From the NCBI RefSeq assembly GCF_010906925.1, contig NZ_VTVE01000001.1:124001-188000 (forward strand): a stretch of 64,000 nt of DNA. Direction: 5' to 3'. Made by a program: the position numbers and the translations under genes. Below the pieces are notes generated by a model. It saw only the letters and a list, made by a program, of their open reading frames with translations. It did not search any database and was not told the DNA's origin. Shown one piece after another: positions 56,274-64,000 of this stretch (its first letter is position 1; each line of letters starts with the position of its first letter). The stretch comes from Pseudobutyrivibrio xylanivorans. GTDB lineage: Bacteria > Bacillota > Clostridia > Lachnospirales > Lachnospiraceae.

Positions 56274-56861
56274 ATGACAGAAAAAGAAAAAATGGAATGC
56301 CAGAAGCTATATGATGCAAATTATGACAAGGAGCTTGAGGCGGAGCGCGTAAAGTGCAAGAGCTTGTGTCAGAAATATAATAGTCTTCCTATAGAAGAGC
56401 TGGATAAGCGCCATGAGTTTATAAAGACAATACTTGGCAAGACAGGTGAAAATGTGCACATCGAGCCTGATTTCTGGTGTGACTATGGATATAGAATCTC
56501 AGTGGGAGAAAATTTCTATGCGAACCATGGGTTGGTTATTCTGGATGCAGGTGGTGTGACATTTGGCAATGATGTGTTTATTGCTCCATCCTGTGGGTTC
56601 CATACATCTGGACATCCGATAGATTTCGAGAGGAGAAATCAGGGGCTGGAGTATGCGTATCCTATAGTGGTAGGTGACAATGTTTGGATAGGCGCAGGTG
56701 TGCAGGTGATGCCAGGGGTCACCATCGGAAGCAATGTAGTAATCGGCGGGGGCAGTATTGTAGTAAGTGATATTCCATCAGACAGTGTGGCTGTGGGAAA
56801 TCCATGTAGAGTGATTCGCCAGATTACAGAAGAGGATAAAAAGAAAAGCTGGGATAGATAG
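56274..56861 (+). CDS. Maltose/galactoside O-acetyltransferase family protein
   Basis: A 195-residue left-handed beta-helix acetyltransferase. The start MTEKEKMECQKLYDANYDKEL matches the helical cap of Maa/LacA proteins (cut here after 20 residues). Hexapeptide coils follow, with the catalytic histidine in SCGFHTSGHP and VWIGAGVQVMPGVTIG. It transfers acetyl from acetyl-CoA to a sugar hydroxyl. I use ATG 56274 behind GGGGG; a GTG at 56235 would add 13 residues not found in the family. It begins just after the broken toxin cassette. Confidence 0.88.
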   Translation: MTEKEKMECQKLYDANYDKELEAERVKCKSLCQKYNSLPIEELDKRHEFIKTILGKTGENVHIEPDFWCDYGYRISVGENFYANHGLVILDAGGVTFGNDVFIAPSCGFHTSGHPIDFERRNQGLEYAYPIVVGDNVWIGAGVQVMPGVTIGSNVVIGGGSIVVSDIPSDSVAVGNPCRVIRQITEEDKKKSWDR

Positions 56862-56903
56862 CCTAGGAGAAGGGCTGCCCAGGAACTTGCGTAAGGGGAA
56901 ATC

Positions 56904-57473
56904 ATGAGAAAGTTAATTTTATTTGGAGATTCAAATACATACGGCTTTGATCCTAGAGGATTTGCCACTGGAAGATATCCTGCTGAGGCAAGGTGGGCTA
57001 CCATCGTAAGTAACGCCCTATCAGAATCATATCAGGTGGTGGAGGATGGCATGAATGGCCGTCAGCTACCGGATGTGAGAGGCGGGTATTTTACAAGCAT
57101 GCTAAGTGGGCTGAGTGAAGAGGATACTGTGGTAATGATGCTTGGCACCAATGACATATTGCTGACGTATATGCCTGATGCAAAAAAGACTGCAGAGAAA
57201 ATGGAAAGAATCCTTAAATATGTTAAGGAGAACTTCAAGGGCAGATTCATCATGATTGCCCCTCCATATATAGAGGCAGATGATCCAGACCTTATGAGGT
57301 ACATGGTGGCAAGCATTGAGATGAACCGGATGTTTTTAAAGTTGGCAGAGCAGTACGGCGTGGAGGCTATAGATGCAGCAGCCTGGAACATTCCTATGAC
57401 ATATGATGGGGTCCATTTTACAATGGATGGGCAGAAAGCGTTCGCCGTGAGGTTTTTAGAAGAGAGAATATAA
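56904..57473 (+). CDS. SGNH/GDSL-family esterase or acylhydrolase
   Basis: A 189-residue protein with the four SGNH blocks: GDSNTYG (catalytic S10), GMNGRQLPDV, GTNDIL, and the Asp-His pair in YDGVHFTMDG near residue 172. There is no signal peptide. Such enzymes remove acetyl or other acyl groups from carbohydrates or lipids. It lies 42 bases after the acetyltransferase, so the two may act on opposite directions of sugar acetylation. Start ATG 56904 follows AAGGGG. Confidence 0.9.
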   Translation: MRKLILFGDSNTYGFDPRGFATGRYPAEARWATIVSNALSESYQVVEDGMNGRQLPDVRGGYFTSMLSGLSEEDTVVMMLGTNDILLTYMPDAKKTAEKMERILKYVKENFKGRFIMIAPPYIEADDPDLMRYMVASIEMNRMFLKLAEQYGVEAIDAAAWNIPMTYDGVHFTMDGQKAFAVRFLEERI

Positions 57474-57513
57474 AATAGCTGCTGTTCAGGAAACTGAGCG
57501 GCAGCTATTTTTG
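57474..57513. terminator. Terminator after the SGNH esterase gene
   Basis: AATAGCTGCTGTTCAG / CTGAGCGGCAGCTATT with a GAAA loop and T-run. On the minus strand it could also end the phosphatase transcript. Confidence 0.88.
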
Positions 57514-57552
57514 TAAGGATTTTATAATTTATTTTTTGGAAGAGTGAGGATC

Positions 57553-59076
57553 CTAGGCAGCTCTATGGCCATATCGGTGATGGTTGTTGTGATGGTGGTT
57601 GTGATGACCGCCGCTGTGGCCAGGGTTGTCGCTTGAATCGCCGGATGTATTCTCTGATGCACCATCTGTAGTATCGCCGGTAGTATCATCAACTGTATCG
57701 ACAGAAGTATCGTCCACAGTAGTATCTGTAGTATCATCCACAGTAGTATCTGTAGTATCATCCACAGTAGTATCTGTAGTATCATCCACAGTAGTATCTG
57801 TAGTGTCATCTACAGTAGTGTCTGCAGTATCGTCTACTGTAGCGTCTGTAGTTTCATCTGCTGCATCGACTGTTGCATCGTCTGTTGTAGGGGCAGATTC
57901 TGCATAATCGTCAGCATTGTAATCTGGGATATCTTTACCATCTTGAACCGCTTCTATAACTTTTTCAATGTAGGCTTCAATCTTTGGATCCTTTCCAATC
58001 TGAGAATAGTACTCCTCAGAAATGAGATATCTGTCAGTGATTTCTTTTGTGTCATTATCAATTACAGTGACGCCGATATTCTGAAGCTGAATTCCCTGAG
58101 ACTGAATATGGCATCCTGGGTATTTATCCTGATTGATATCGGACATAGTTGTGTGAGAATGGCCGTCAAGCATCAGGTCGATTTTATGTACACCATCATC
58201 TTCGCCAGTGAAGGCAAAAAGGTCTACACTTCTGGTTCCATTTGCATAAACCTTGTCATATATTTTATTGCCATATTTGTCTCTATCAAATTCGAATCCC
58301 GCCTGATTCTTAAGAATGTCATTTTCAACTCCTAAGTGAGCTAAAGTGATAATTACTTCTGCACCTGCTGCATCCAATTCATTGGCTGTTTTGCTGGCTG
58401 TGCTATGTAATTCGGTAGGATCTACAGAATATCCACATTTATCATACCAAACATTACCTTCTGGAGTTAGTAATCCGAAGAATCCTATTTTTACAGGTGT
58501 GACTTTTTCATCTGTTATGGCATAAGATTGAACCTTTTCGTTTTTTAGGTCATTTATATTGGCATCTACAAATGTGAAATCAGCTGCGTTAATGATATTG
58601 TTAAGGGCTTTATCTCCACGCTCGAATTCATGATTGCCAAGGCAAGCATAGTCATAACCTACAGCATTCATTATTTTTACGGCAGCAATTCCATCTGATT
58701 TATCAGTACTTCTCTTTGCATCTTTACTTTTTTCCTTATCGTATTTCTTTACATCTTTGTCGGTACTGAAATCTCCTGAATCTACAAGAATAACTGAAGC
58801 TCCACGTTCTTCCATTTTATTTTTTAGACCAGCCACATAGGCGAAGTCTTTGATGGCGCCATGTACATCGTTTGTTGAAATGATAACTGTCTTTCCTGCT
58901 AAATCCTGTCCATTGCTAGAATCAACAGTAGCATTGTATTCTCTGATTTGGTCTGTTGTAATAGAAAAATCTACAACCTCTTCCCCCGCAGCTTTTACTA
59001 TATTAGCTGATGATAATAGGAGAGTAGCTGCTGTAAAAGCAGATAGCAAAAATCTCGTAGTAAGTTTGTTTTTCAA
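57553..59076 (-). CDS. Secreted 5'-nucleotidase-like metallophosphatase with repeat tail
   Basis: A 507-residue secreted protein. The signal peptide is KNKLTTRFLLSAFTAATLLLSS with an Ala cleavage region. The calcineurin-like phosphatase domain (about 45-385) has all dimetal motifs: NDVHG, DSGDFSTD, GNHEFERG, LAHLG and DGHSH. The C-terminal 5'-nucleotidase domain of UshA proteins is missing. Instead there is a linker, about five DTTVDDTTDT repeats (10 residues, 30-base DNA repeats at about 57690-57830) and a His-rich end GGHHNHHHNNHH. The start is TTG 59076 behind AAAGGAGGT; the longer frame upstream has no start signal. Confidence 0.88.
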   Translation of the reverse strand: MKNKLTTRFLLSAFTAATLLLSSANIVKAAGEEVVDFSITTDQIREYNATVDSSNGQDLAGKTVIISTNDVHGAIKDFAYVAGLKNKMEERGASVILVDSGDFSTDKDVKKYDKEKSKDAKRSTDKSDGIAAVKIMNAVGYDYACLGNHEFERGDKALNNIINAADFTFVDANINDLKNEKVQSYAITDEKVTPVKIGFFGLLTPEGNVWYDKCGYSVDPTELHSTASKTANELDAAGAEVIITLAHLGVENDILKNQAGFEFDRDKYGNKIYDKVYANGTRSVDLFAFTGEDDGVHKIDLMLDGHSHTTMSDINQDKYPGCHIQSQGIQLQNIGVTVIDNDTKEITDRYLISEEYYSQIGKDPKIEAYIEKVIEAVQDGKDIPDYNADDYAESAPTTDDATVDAADETTDATVDDTADTTVDDTTDTTVDDTTDTTVDDTTDTTVDDTTDTTVDDTSVDTVDDTTGDTTDGASENTSGDSSDNPGHSGGHHNHHHNNHHRYGHRAA

Positions 59077-59535
59077 AACAATACCTCCTTTATTCAAGTA
59101 ATGTTTTCCAAGTAGTAGGTTAGTTACATGTAACATTGGGAATACCCTACCAAAAAAAATACGAATATGTCAAATGTATTTCAGTAAAGCGATGAAAATA
59201 TTACAAATTGGATTTTGGAAAGATGAAAAAAATTTTCAAATGATATTCTCCCTATAAACCCCGTAAATACACAGAATATATATTGTGTGTAGTGAAAAAA
59301 CTGAGTGATTATAGTGTAAGAAAAAATTAAAGAAGAGTTAAAAAGACTGAATAATAATCATATTTTATGTCAAAAATCTGAAATCTTTGTTTAATGAGTA
59401 CTGTTTGGACCTAATATCTTTGTTAAAAATTACGCATTGTAGACAAAAATACGAAACTGTTAAAATAATATAAGCTTAAACGTTTAAGAAAGAAATAAAG
59501 GACAAATTTCTGGAATCGGGGGTGAAAAAAGAATA
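59077..59535. promoter_or_regulatory. Divergent control region of phosphatase and CBM-repeat genes
   Basis: A 459-base AT-rich region without a gene. It has a perfect 12-base palindrome GTTACATGTAAC (59123-59134) near the phosphatase start. A perfect 14-base palindrome CTTAAACGTTTAAG (59476-59489), centred on CG like LacI-family operators, lies 46 bases before the CBM-repeat gene. Confidence 0.5.
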
Positions 59536-62500
59536 ATGAAACGAAAAACATCAATCGCGTTAGGGTTGCTTGTGACAGCAGCAACAGTGCTTGCACCAGG
59601 CTTAAAAGCTAATGCGGCACCGCAGATTGTTCCTTATGGTACAGTAGAGGCAGAGCTTGATTTTACAAGGAATGTAAAGGATGTTTTTACTGAAGAAGAT
59701 GGGGTAACAACCGCTGTAAGTCTTGAAAAGGGAAATTATTTTTCCATGAGGACTGTAAATTTTTCAAAGGGAGTTTCAAAAATCAGCGTTAAGTTAAAGG
59801 CTGACGGACCTGGAGTCATTGTCATCCATAAAGGGGATGAAAATGGTGAAACAGTAGGAACTATCAGATACTCAGCTACAAGTGGATATCAGGAATTCTC
59901 GACAGATGTGACTAATCTGGCTGATACAGATTATTTTACTTTCGAAAATAAAGTTGGTACTTGCGCTGTAGATAACTGGAAAGCAGTACCAGGAGAGACT
60001 CAGGAACCTGAAACACCAGACACACCGGAAGTGCCTGATACACCAGATACACCTGAGCAGCCTCCAGTAGGTGATACATTAAATCCATACAGCGCAGTTG
60101 AGGCAGAGAGCGCAGCTTCAACAGATATGAGTGGCGCAATGGTTACACCTAAGAAAAACGCAGTAAGTCTTGCACAGGCTAATTCATATGTTGCATACAA
60201 GAATGTAAACTTCGCTCAGGGTGTAGAATCTATTGATGCTAATGTCTCTGCAAGCGCAGCAGCAATGCTTGAGGTCAGACTTGATTCAGCTACAGGCGAT
60301 AAGGTAGCAGCCTTTAGATTGAGCAAGAATGGCGAGATTCAGACTCAGACAGCTAAGGCAACTGCAGCTATTACAGGAACACATGATGTTTACTTTGTAG
60401 TTGCAAGTGGATCAGGTGTTACACTTGATTCATGGGTAGCAAAGACATCAGGTACTGTAGAGCAGCCTCCAGTAGAGGAGCCTCCAGTAGGTGATACAGT
60501 AAATCCTTATGAGAAGGTTGAGGCAGAGAATGCTACTTCAGATGAACTTACAAATGCGATGGTTGTACCATCAAAGGATAAAGTAGTAATCAATGAGAAT
60601 GGTAAGGTTCTTGTACAGAACGTTAACTTCTCTCAGGGCGTTTCAAGTATCAACGTATATGCTCAGTCTTCAAAGCCAATGGTTAAGCTGAACGTATACA
60701 TTGACGATGCAGATGCTCCAATAGGAACAGCAGCAGTTGGTACAAATATTACCAATGCAACTGCAATCAATGTTTCATCAAATATCACAGGCTCACACAA
60801 TGTATACTTTGTGGCACAGGGCGGTTCGGTAACACTTGATGGATGGCAGGCAGTTGCTGCCGAAGGTGGAGTAGAGCAGCCACCAGTTGAGGAGCCACCT
60901 GTAGTGGAGCCACCAGTAGGCGATACAGTAAATCCATACAGCGCAGTTGAGGCTGAAAGCGCAGCTGCAACTGATATGAGTAATGCAAGAGTTACTCCTA
61001 AGAAGGATGCTGTAAGTCTTACACAGGCTAATTCATATGTTGCATATAAGAATGTAAACTTCGCTCAGGGCGTAGAGTCATTTGATGCAAATGTTTCTGC
61101 AACCGCAGCAGCAATGCTTGAGGTCAGACTTGACTCAGCTACAGGCGACAAGGTTGCAGCATTTAGATTAGATCAGAATAGTACAATTACTACTAAGACA
61201 GCTAAGGCACTTTCTACAGTTACAGGAACACATGATGTTTACTTTGTAGTAGCAGGTGGATCAGGCGTTACACTTGATTCATGGGTAGCAAAGACATCAG
61301 GTACTGTAGAGGAACCACCTGTAGTAGAGCCACCAGTAGGCGAAACAATCAATCCTTATGAGAAGGTTGAGGCAGAAATCGCTACAGATCTTACAAGTGC
61401 AATGGTTACACCTTCAAAGGATAAGGTTGTAATCAATGAAAATGGTAGCGTTACTGTACAGAACGTTGATTTCTCTCAGGGCGTTTCAAGTATCAATGCA
61501 TACGCTCAGTCTTCAAAGCCAGGTGTAAGCTTGAATGTTTACATTGACGATGCAGCTACTCCAGCAGGAACAGCAACAGTTGGTCCAAGCATTACAAATG
61601 CAACAGCAATCAATGTTTCATCAGCTATCACAGGTGTACACAAGGTACGCTTCGAGGCTAAGGGCGGTTCTGTAACACTCGATGGATGGCAGGCTGTTGC
61701 ATCAGGTGAAGAGCCACCAGTAGTAGAGCCACCAGTAGGTGATACAATCAATCCTTATGAGAAGGTTGAGGCAGAAATCGCTACAGATCTTACAAGTGCA
61801 ATGGTTACACCTTCAAAGGATAAGGTTGTAATCAATGAAAATGGTAGCGTTACTGTACAGAACGTTGATTTCTCTCAGGGCGTTTCAAGTATCAATGCAT
61901 ACGCTCAGTCTTCAAAGCCAGGTGTAAGCTTGAATGTTTACATTGACGATGCAGATGCTCCAGCAGGAACAGCAACAGTTGGTCCAAGCATTACAAATGC
62001 AACAGCAATCAATGTTTCATCAGCTATCACAGGTGTACACAAGGTACGCTTCGAGGCTAAGGGCGGTTCTGTAACACTCGATGGATGGCAGGCTGTTGCA
62101 TCAGGTGAAGAACCACCAGTAGTAGAGCCACCAGTAGGTGATACAGTAAATCCATACAGCGCAGTTGAGGCAGAGAGCGCAGCTGCAACTGATATGAGTA
62201 ATGCAAGAGTTACTCCTAAGAAGGATGCTGTAAGTCTTACACAGGCTAACTCATATGTTGCAATCAAAAATGTAAACTTCGCTCAGGGCGTAGCAGAGTT
62301 TAGTGCAAATGTTTCTGCAAGTACAGCAGGAATGCTTGAGGTCAGACTCGATTCAGCTACAGGCGATAAGGTTGCAGCATTTAGATTAGACCAGAATGGA
62401 ACAATTACAACTAAGACAACTAAGGCACTTGCTACAGTTACAGGAACACATGATGTTTACTTTGTAGTTGCAGCAGGCTCAGGCATTACACTTGATTCAT

Positions 62501-64000
62501 GGACAGCAAAAGCTGCATCAGGTGAAGAGCCACCAGTAGTAGAGCCACCAGTTGAAGGAGCAATCAACCCATATGCAAAGGTTGAGGCAGAGATTGCTAC
62601 TGCAGAGCAGCTTACAAATGCAATGATTGTACCATCTAAGGATAAGGTGGTAATCAATGAAAATGGTTATGTCCTTGTACAGAATATTGATTTCTCTAAG
62701 GGCGTTTCAGCATTCAATGTATATGCTCAGTCTTCAAAGCCAATGGTAAGCCTTAATGTATACATTGACGATGCACAGACTCCAGCAGGAACAGTATCAA
62801 TTGGCACAGATATCACAAAGCCAACTACAATCACTGTTTCAACAGATATCACAGGTGTACACTATGTATACTTCGAAGCAAAGGGAGGTTCAGTAACACT
62901 TGATGGATGGCAGGCAGCTGCAGCAGGCGACCAGCCACCAGTAGAGCCACCAGTAGGCGATACAGTAGATCCATACCGTACAAATCAGGCCGAAAACGCA
63001 GCTGCAACTGATATGAGTGGCGCAATGGTTACTCCTAAGAAGGATGCTGTAAGTCTTGCACAGGCTAACTCATATGTTGCAATCAAAAATGTAGACTTCG
63101 CTAAGGGCGTAGAAGAGTTTAATGTAAATGTTTCTGCAAGTACAGCAGCAATGCTTGAGGTCAGACTCGATTCAGCTACAGGCGACAAGGTCGCAGCATT
63201 TAGACTAAGCCAAAATAGTACAATTGAGACTAAGACAACTAAGGCACTTGCTAACGTTACAGGAACACATGATGTGTACTTTGTAGTTGCAGCAGGATCA
63301 GGTATTACACTTGATTCATGGTCAGCAACAGCTCCAGGAGGTGGGGTAGTAGTACCACCAGTAGGCGATACAATCAATCCTTATGCAAAGGTTGAGGCAG
63401 AGATTGCTACTCCAGAGCAGCTTACAAGCGCTATGATTGCACCATCAAAGGATAAGGTGGTAATCAATGAAAATGGTTATGTCCTTGTACAGAATATTGA
63501 TTTCTCACAGGGCGTTTCAGCATTCAACGTATATGCTCAGGCATCTAAGCCAAAGGTAAACCTTAATGTATATATTGATGATTCAAAGACTCCAGCAGGA
63601 ACAGTAGCAGTTGGTACAGATATCACTAAGCCAGTGACAATCAACGTTTCATCAGATATTACAGGCGTACACTATGTATACTTCGAGGCAAAGGGTGGCC
63701 CGGTAACATTTGATGGATGGCAGGCAGCTAAAGCAGGAGAGCAGCCACCAGTAAATCCACCTGCAACAAATGTAAATCCATATAGCAGCGTTGATGCTAC
63801 AACAGCGTCACTACTTAGCGGTGCATTAGTTACACCAAGCAAGACTGCTGTAAATATTACTCCAAATGGTTCTGCAGGAACTCAAAACGTCAACTTCTCA
63901 GATGGCGTTTCACAATTTGTAATTACAGCATCATCAACTTCTACAGGCAAGATTGAGGTTAGATTAAATTCAGCTGCTGGTCCTCTTCTTGGCTCAGCAA
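59536..64000 (+). CDS. Giant secreted protein of tandem CBM6-like modules (partial)
   Basis: The frame is open for 1488 codons to the window end. The signal peptide KRKTSIALGLLVTAATVLAPGLKANA precedes, cut here at residue 26. An N-terminal divergent module (59626-59985) is followed by at least ten modules of about 120 residues joined by PPVEEPPV linkers. Two types mostly alternate. Type A (NPYSAVEAES, LEVRLDSATGDKVAAFRL, HDVYFVVA, LDSW) lies near 60082, 60937, 62149 and 62968. Type B (NPYEKVEAE, SKDKVVINENG, LNVYIDDA, LDGWQA) lies near 60505, 61348, 61747, 62566 and 63380. A new one begins at about 63775. The pattern fits CBM6-type xylan or glucan binding. No catalytic domain is visible so far. 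ATG 59536 follows GGGGGTGA. Confidence 0.9.
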   Translation, partial: MKRKTSIALGLLVTAATVLAPGLKANAAPQIVPYGTVEAELDFTRNVKDVFTEEDGVTTAVSLEKGNYFSMRTVNFSKGVSKISVKLKADGPGVIVIHKGDENGETVGTIRYSATSGYQEFSTDVTNLADTDYFTFENKVGTCAVDNWKAVPGETQEPETPDTPEVPDTPDTPEQPPVGDTLNPYSAVEAESAASTDMSGAMVTPKKNAVSLAQANSYVAYKNVNFAQGVESIDANVSASAAAMLEVRLDSATGDKVAAFRLSKNGEIQTQTAKATAAITGTHDVYFVVASGSGVTLDSWVAKTSGTVEQPPVEEPPVGDTVNPYEKVEAENATSDELTNAMVVPSKDKVVINENGKVLVQNVNFSQGVSSINVYAQSSKPMVKLNVYIDDADAPIGTAAVGTNITNATAINVSSNITGSHNVYFVAQGGSVTLDGWQAVAAEGGVEQPPVEEPPVVEPPVGDTVNPYSAVEAESAAATDMSNARVTPKKDAVSLTQANSYVAYKNVNFAQGVESFDANVSATAAAMLEVRLDSATGDKVAAFRLDQNSTITTKTAKALSTVTGTHDVYFVVAGGSGVTLDSWVAKTSGTVEEPPVVEPPVGETINPYEKVEAEIATDLTSAMVTPSKDKVVINENGSVTVQNVDFSQGVSSINAYAQSSKPGVSLNVYIDDAATPAGTATVGPSITNATAINVSSAITGVHKVRFEAKGGSVTLDGWQAVASGEEPPVVEPPVGDTINPYEKVEAEIATDLTSAMVTPSKDKVVINENGSVTVQNVDFSQGVSSINAYAQSSKPGVSLNVYIDDADAPAGTATVGPSITNATAINVSSAITGVHKVRFEAKGGSVTLDGWQAVASGEEPPVVEPPVGDTVNPYSAVEAESAAATDMSNARVTPKKDAVSLTQANSYVAIKNVNFAQGVAEFSANVSASTAGMLEVRLDSATGDKVAAFRLDQNGTITTKTTKALATVTGTHDVYFVVAAGSGITLDSWTAKAASGEEPPVVEPPVEGAINPYAKVEAEIATAEQLTNAMIVPSKDKVVINENGYVLVQNIDFSKGVSAFNVYAQSSKPMVSLNVYIDDAQTPAGTVSIGTDITKPTTITVSTDITGVHYVYFEAKGGSVTLDGWQAAAAGDQPPVEPPVGDTVDPYRTNQAENAAATDMSGAMVTPKKDAVSLAQANSYVAIKNVDFAKGVEEFNVNVSASTAAMLEVRLDSATGDKVAAFRLSQNSTIETKTTKALANVTGTHDVYFVVAAGSGITLDSWSATAPGGGVVVPPVGDTINPYAKVEAEIATPEQLTSAMIAPSKDKVVINENGYVLVQNIDFSQGVSAFNVYAQASKPKVNLNVYIDDSKTPAGTVAVGTDITKPVTINVSSDITGVHYVYFEAKGGPVTFDGWQAAKAGEQPPVNPPATNVNPYSSVDATTASLLSGALVTPSKTAVNITPNGSAGTQNVNFSDGVSQFVITASSTSTGKIEVRLNSAAGPLLGSA
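61348..62145 (+). repeat. Near-identical 399-base tandem duplication in the CBM gene
   Basis: The type B module and its linker at about 61348-61746 recur at 61747-62145 with a 399-base (133-codon) offset. By eye the module sequence differs only around GCAGCTACTCC versus GCAGATGCTCC. The duplication is in frame and must be recent. Confidence 0.85.

Noticed and set aside
57626-57907. Plus-strand Ser/Val-rich ORF opposite the phosphatase tail
   Set aside because: It is the reverse reading of the DTTVDDTTDT repeats, not an independent gene.
61539-63377. Minus-strand ORFs repeated through the CBM gene
   Set aside because: They recur with the module repeats and read antisense to them, so they are shadows.

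Overview
The window looks like a chromosomal segment of a low-G+C, plant-fibre-degrading Lachnospiraceae bacterium of the Butyrivibrio/Pseudobutyrivibrio kind. The reasons are the protein style (enolase, pyruvate kinase and F-type ATP synthase of clostridial type), strong AGGAGG ribosome binding sites, and sugar loci for arabinose, fructan and xylo-oligosaccharides. A very large secreted protein built of CBM6-like modules fits the same picture. The genus is an inference; no rRNA lies in the window.

Layout. 1-3830: end of araA, then a transaldolase, ribulokinase and ribulose-5-phosphate epimerase (arabinose to xylulose-5-phosphate), interrupted by a 450-base stretch of structured repeats and a candidate structured RNA. 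3900-9360: a chemoreceptor with a Glu-rich insert, then a CsoR-type repressor and a copper ATPase with a CopZ-like tail that has its own internal start. 9400-17310: FMN riboswitch and ribU, enolase, a lipoprotein, a PilZ protein, pyruvate kinase, a DAK2-like fragment and guanine deaminase. 17445-24230: the ATP synthase operon, in which delta and alpha are one polypeptide and two structured repeats separate subunits a and c. 24375-25880: tRNA-Leu, then seven inverted-repeat units at an exact 53-base period, then a probable PD-(D/E)XK-type nuclease. 26046-35444: P1 peptidase, an XRE regulator with a MacA/MacB-like efflux system, a decayed ABC exporter pair and a large flavin/Fe-S oxidoreductase. 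35529-37910: a LysR gene and a radical SAM gene converge on a giant inverted repeat of about 620 bases that begins at both stop codons. 38136-41369: amidase, two membrane proteins and a LacI regulator. 41639-46719: an Lpl-type ABC transporter with a GH32 fructosidase. 46731-53353: AraC regulator, a CUT1 sugar ABC transporter and a GH120-like beta-xylosidase. 53585-57473: alpha/beta hydrolase, three copies (two complete, one truncated) of a probable type I toxin-antitoxin cassette, a metal-binding HMA protein, an acetyltransferase and an SGNH esterase. 57553-64000: a secreted metallophosphatase with a repeat tail, and the start of the CBM-repeat protein, which runs off the window.

How it works together. 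Extracellular polysaccharide binding (CBM protein), oligosaccharide import (two ABC systems), intracellular glycosidases (GH32, GH120), the arabinose pathway, lower glycolysis (eno, pyk) and the ATP synthase form a coherent saccharolytic set under local LacI and AraC control. The least explained features are non-coding: the 53-base array, the giant palindrome, the four-member hairpin repeat family, the GC-rich structured element before araB, the short GGGGACGGGG hairpins and the toxin-antitoxin cassettes.
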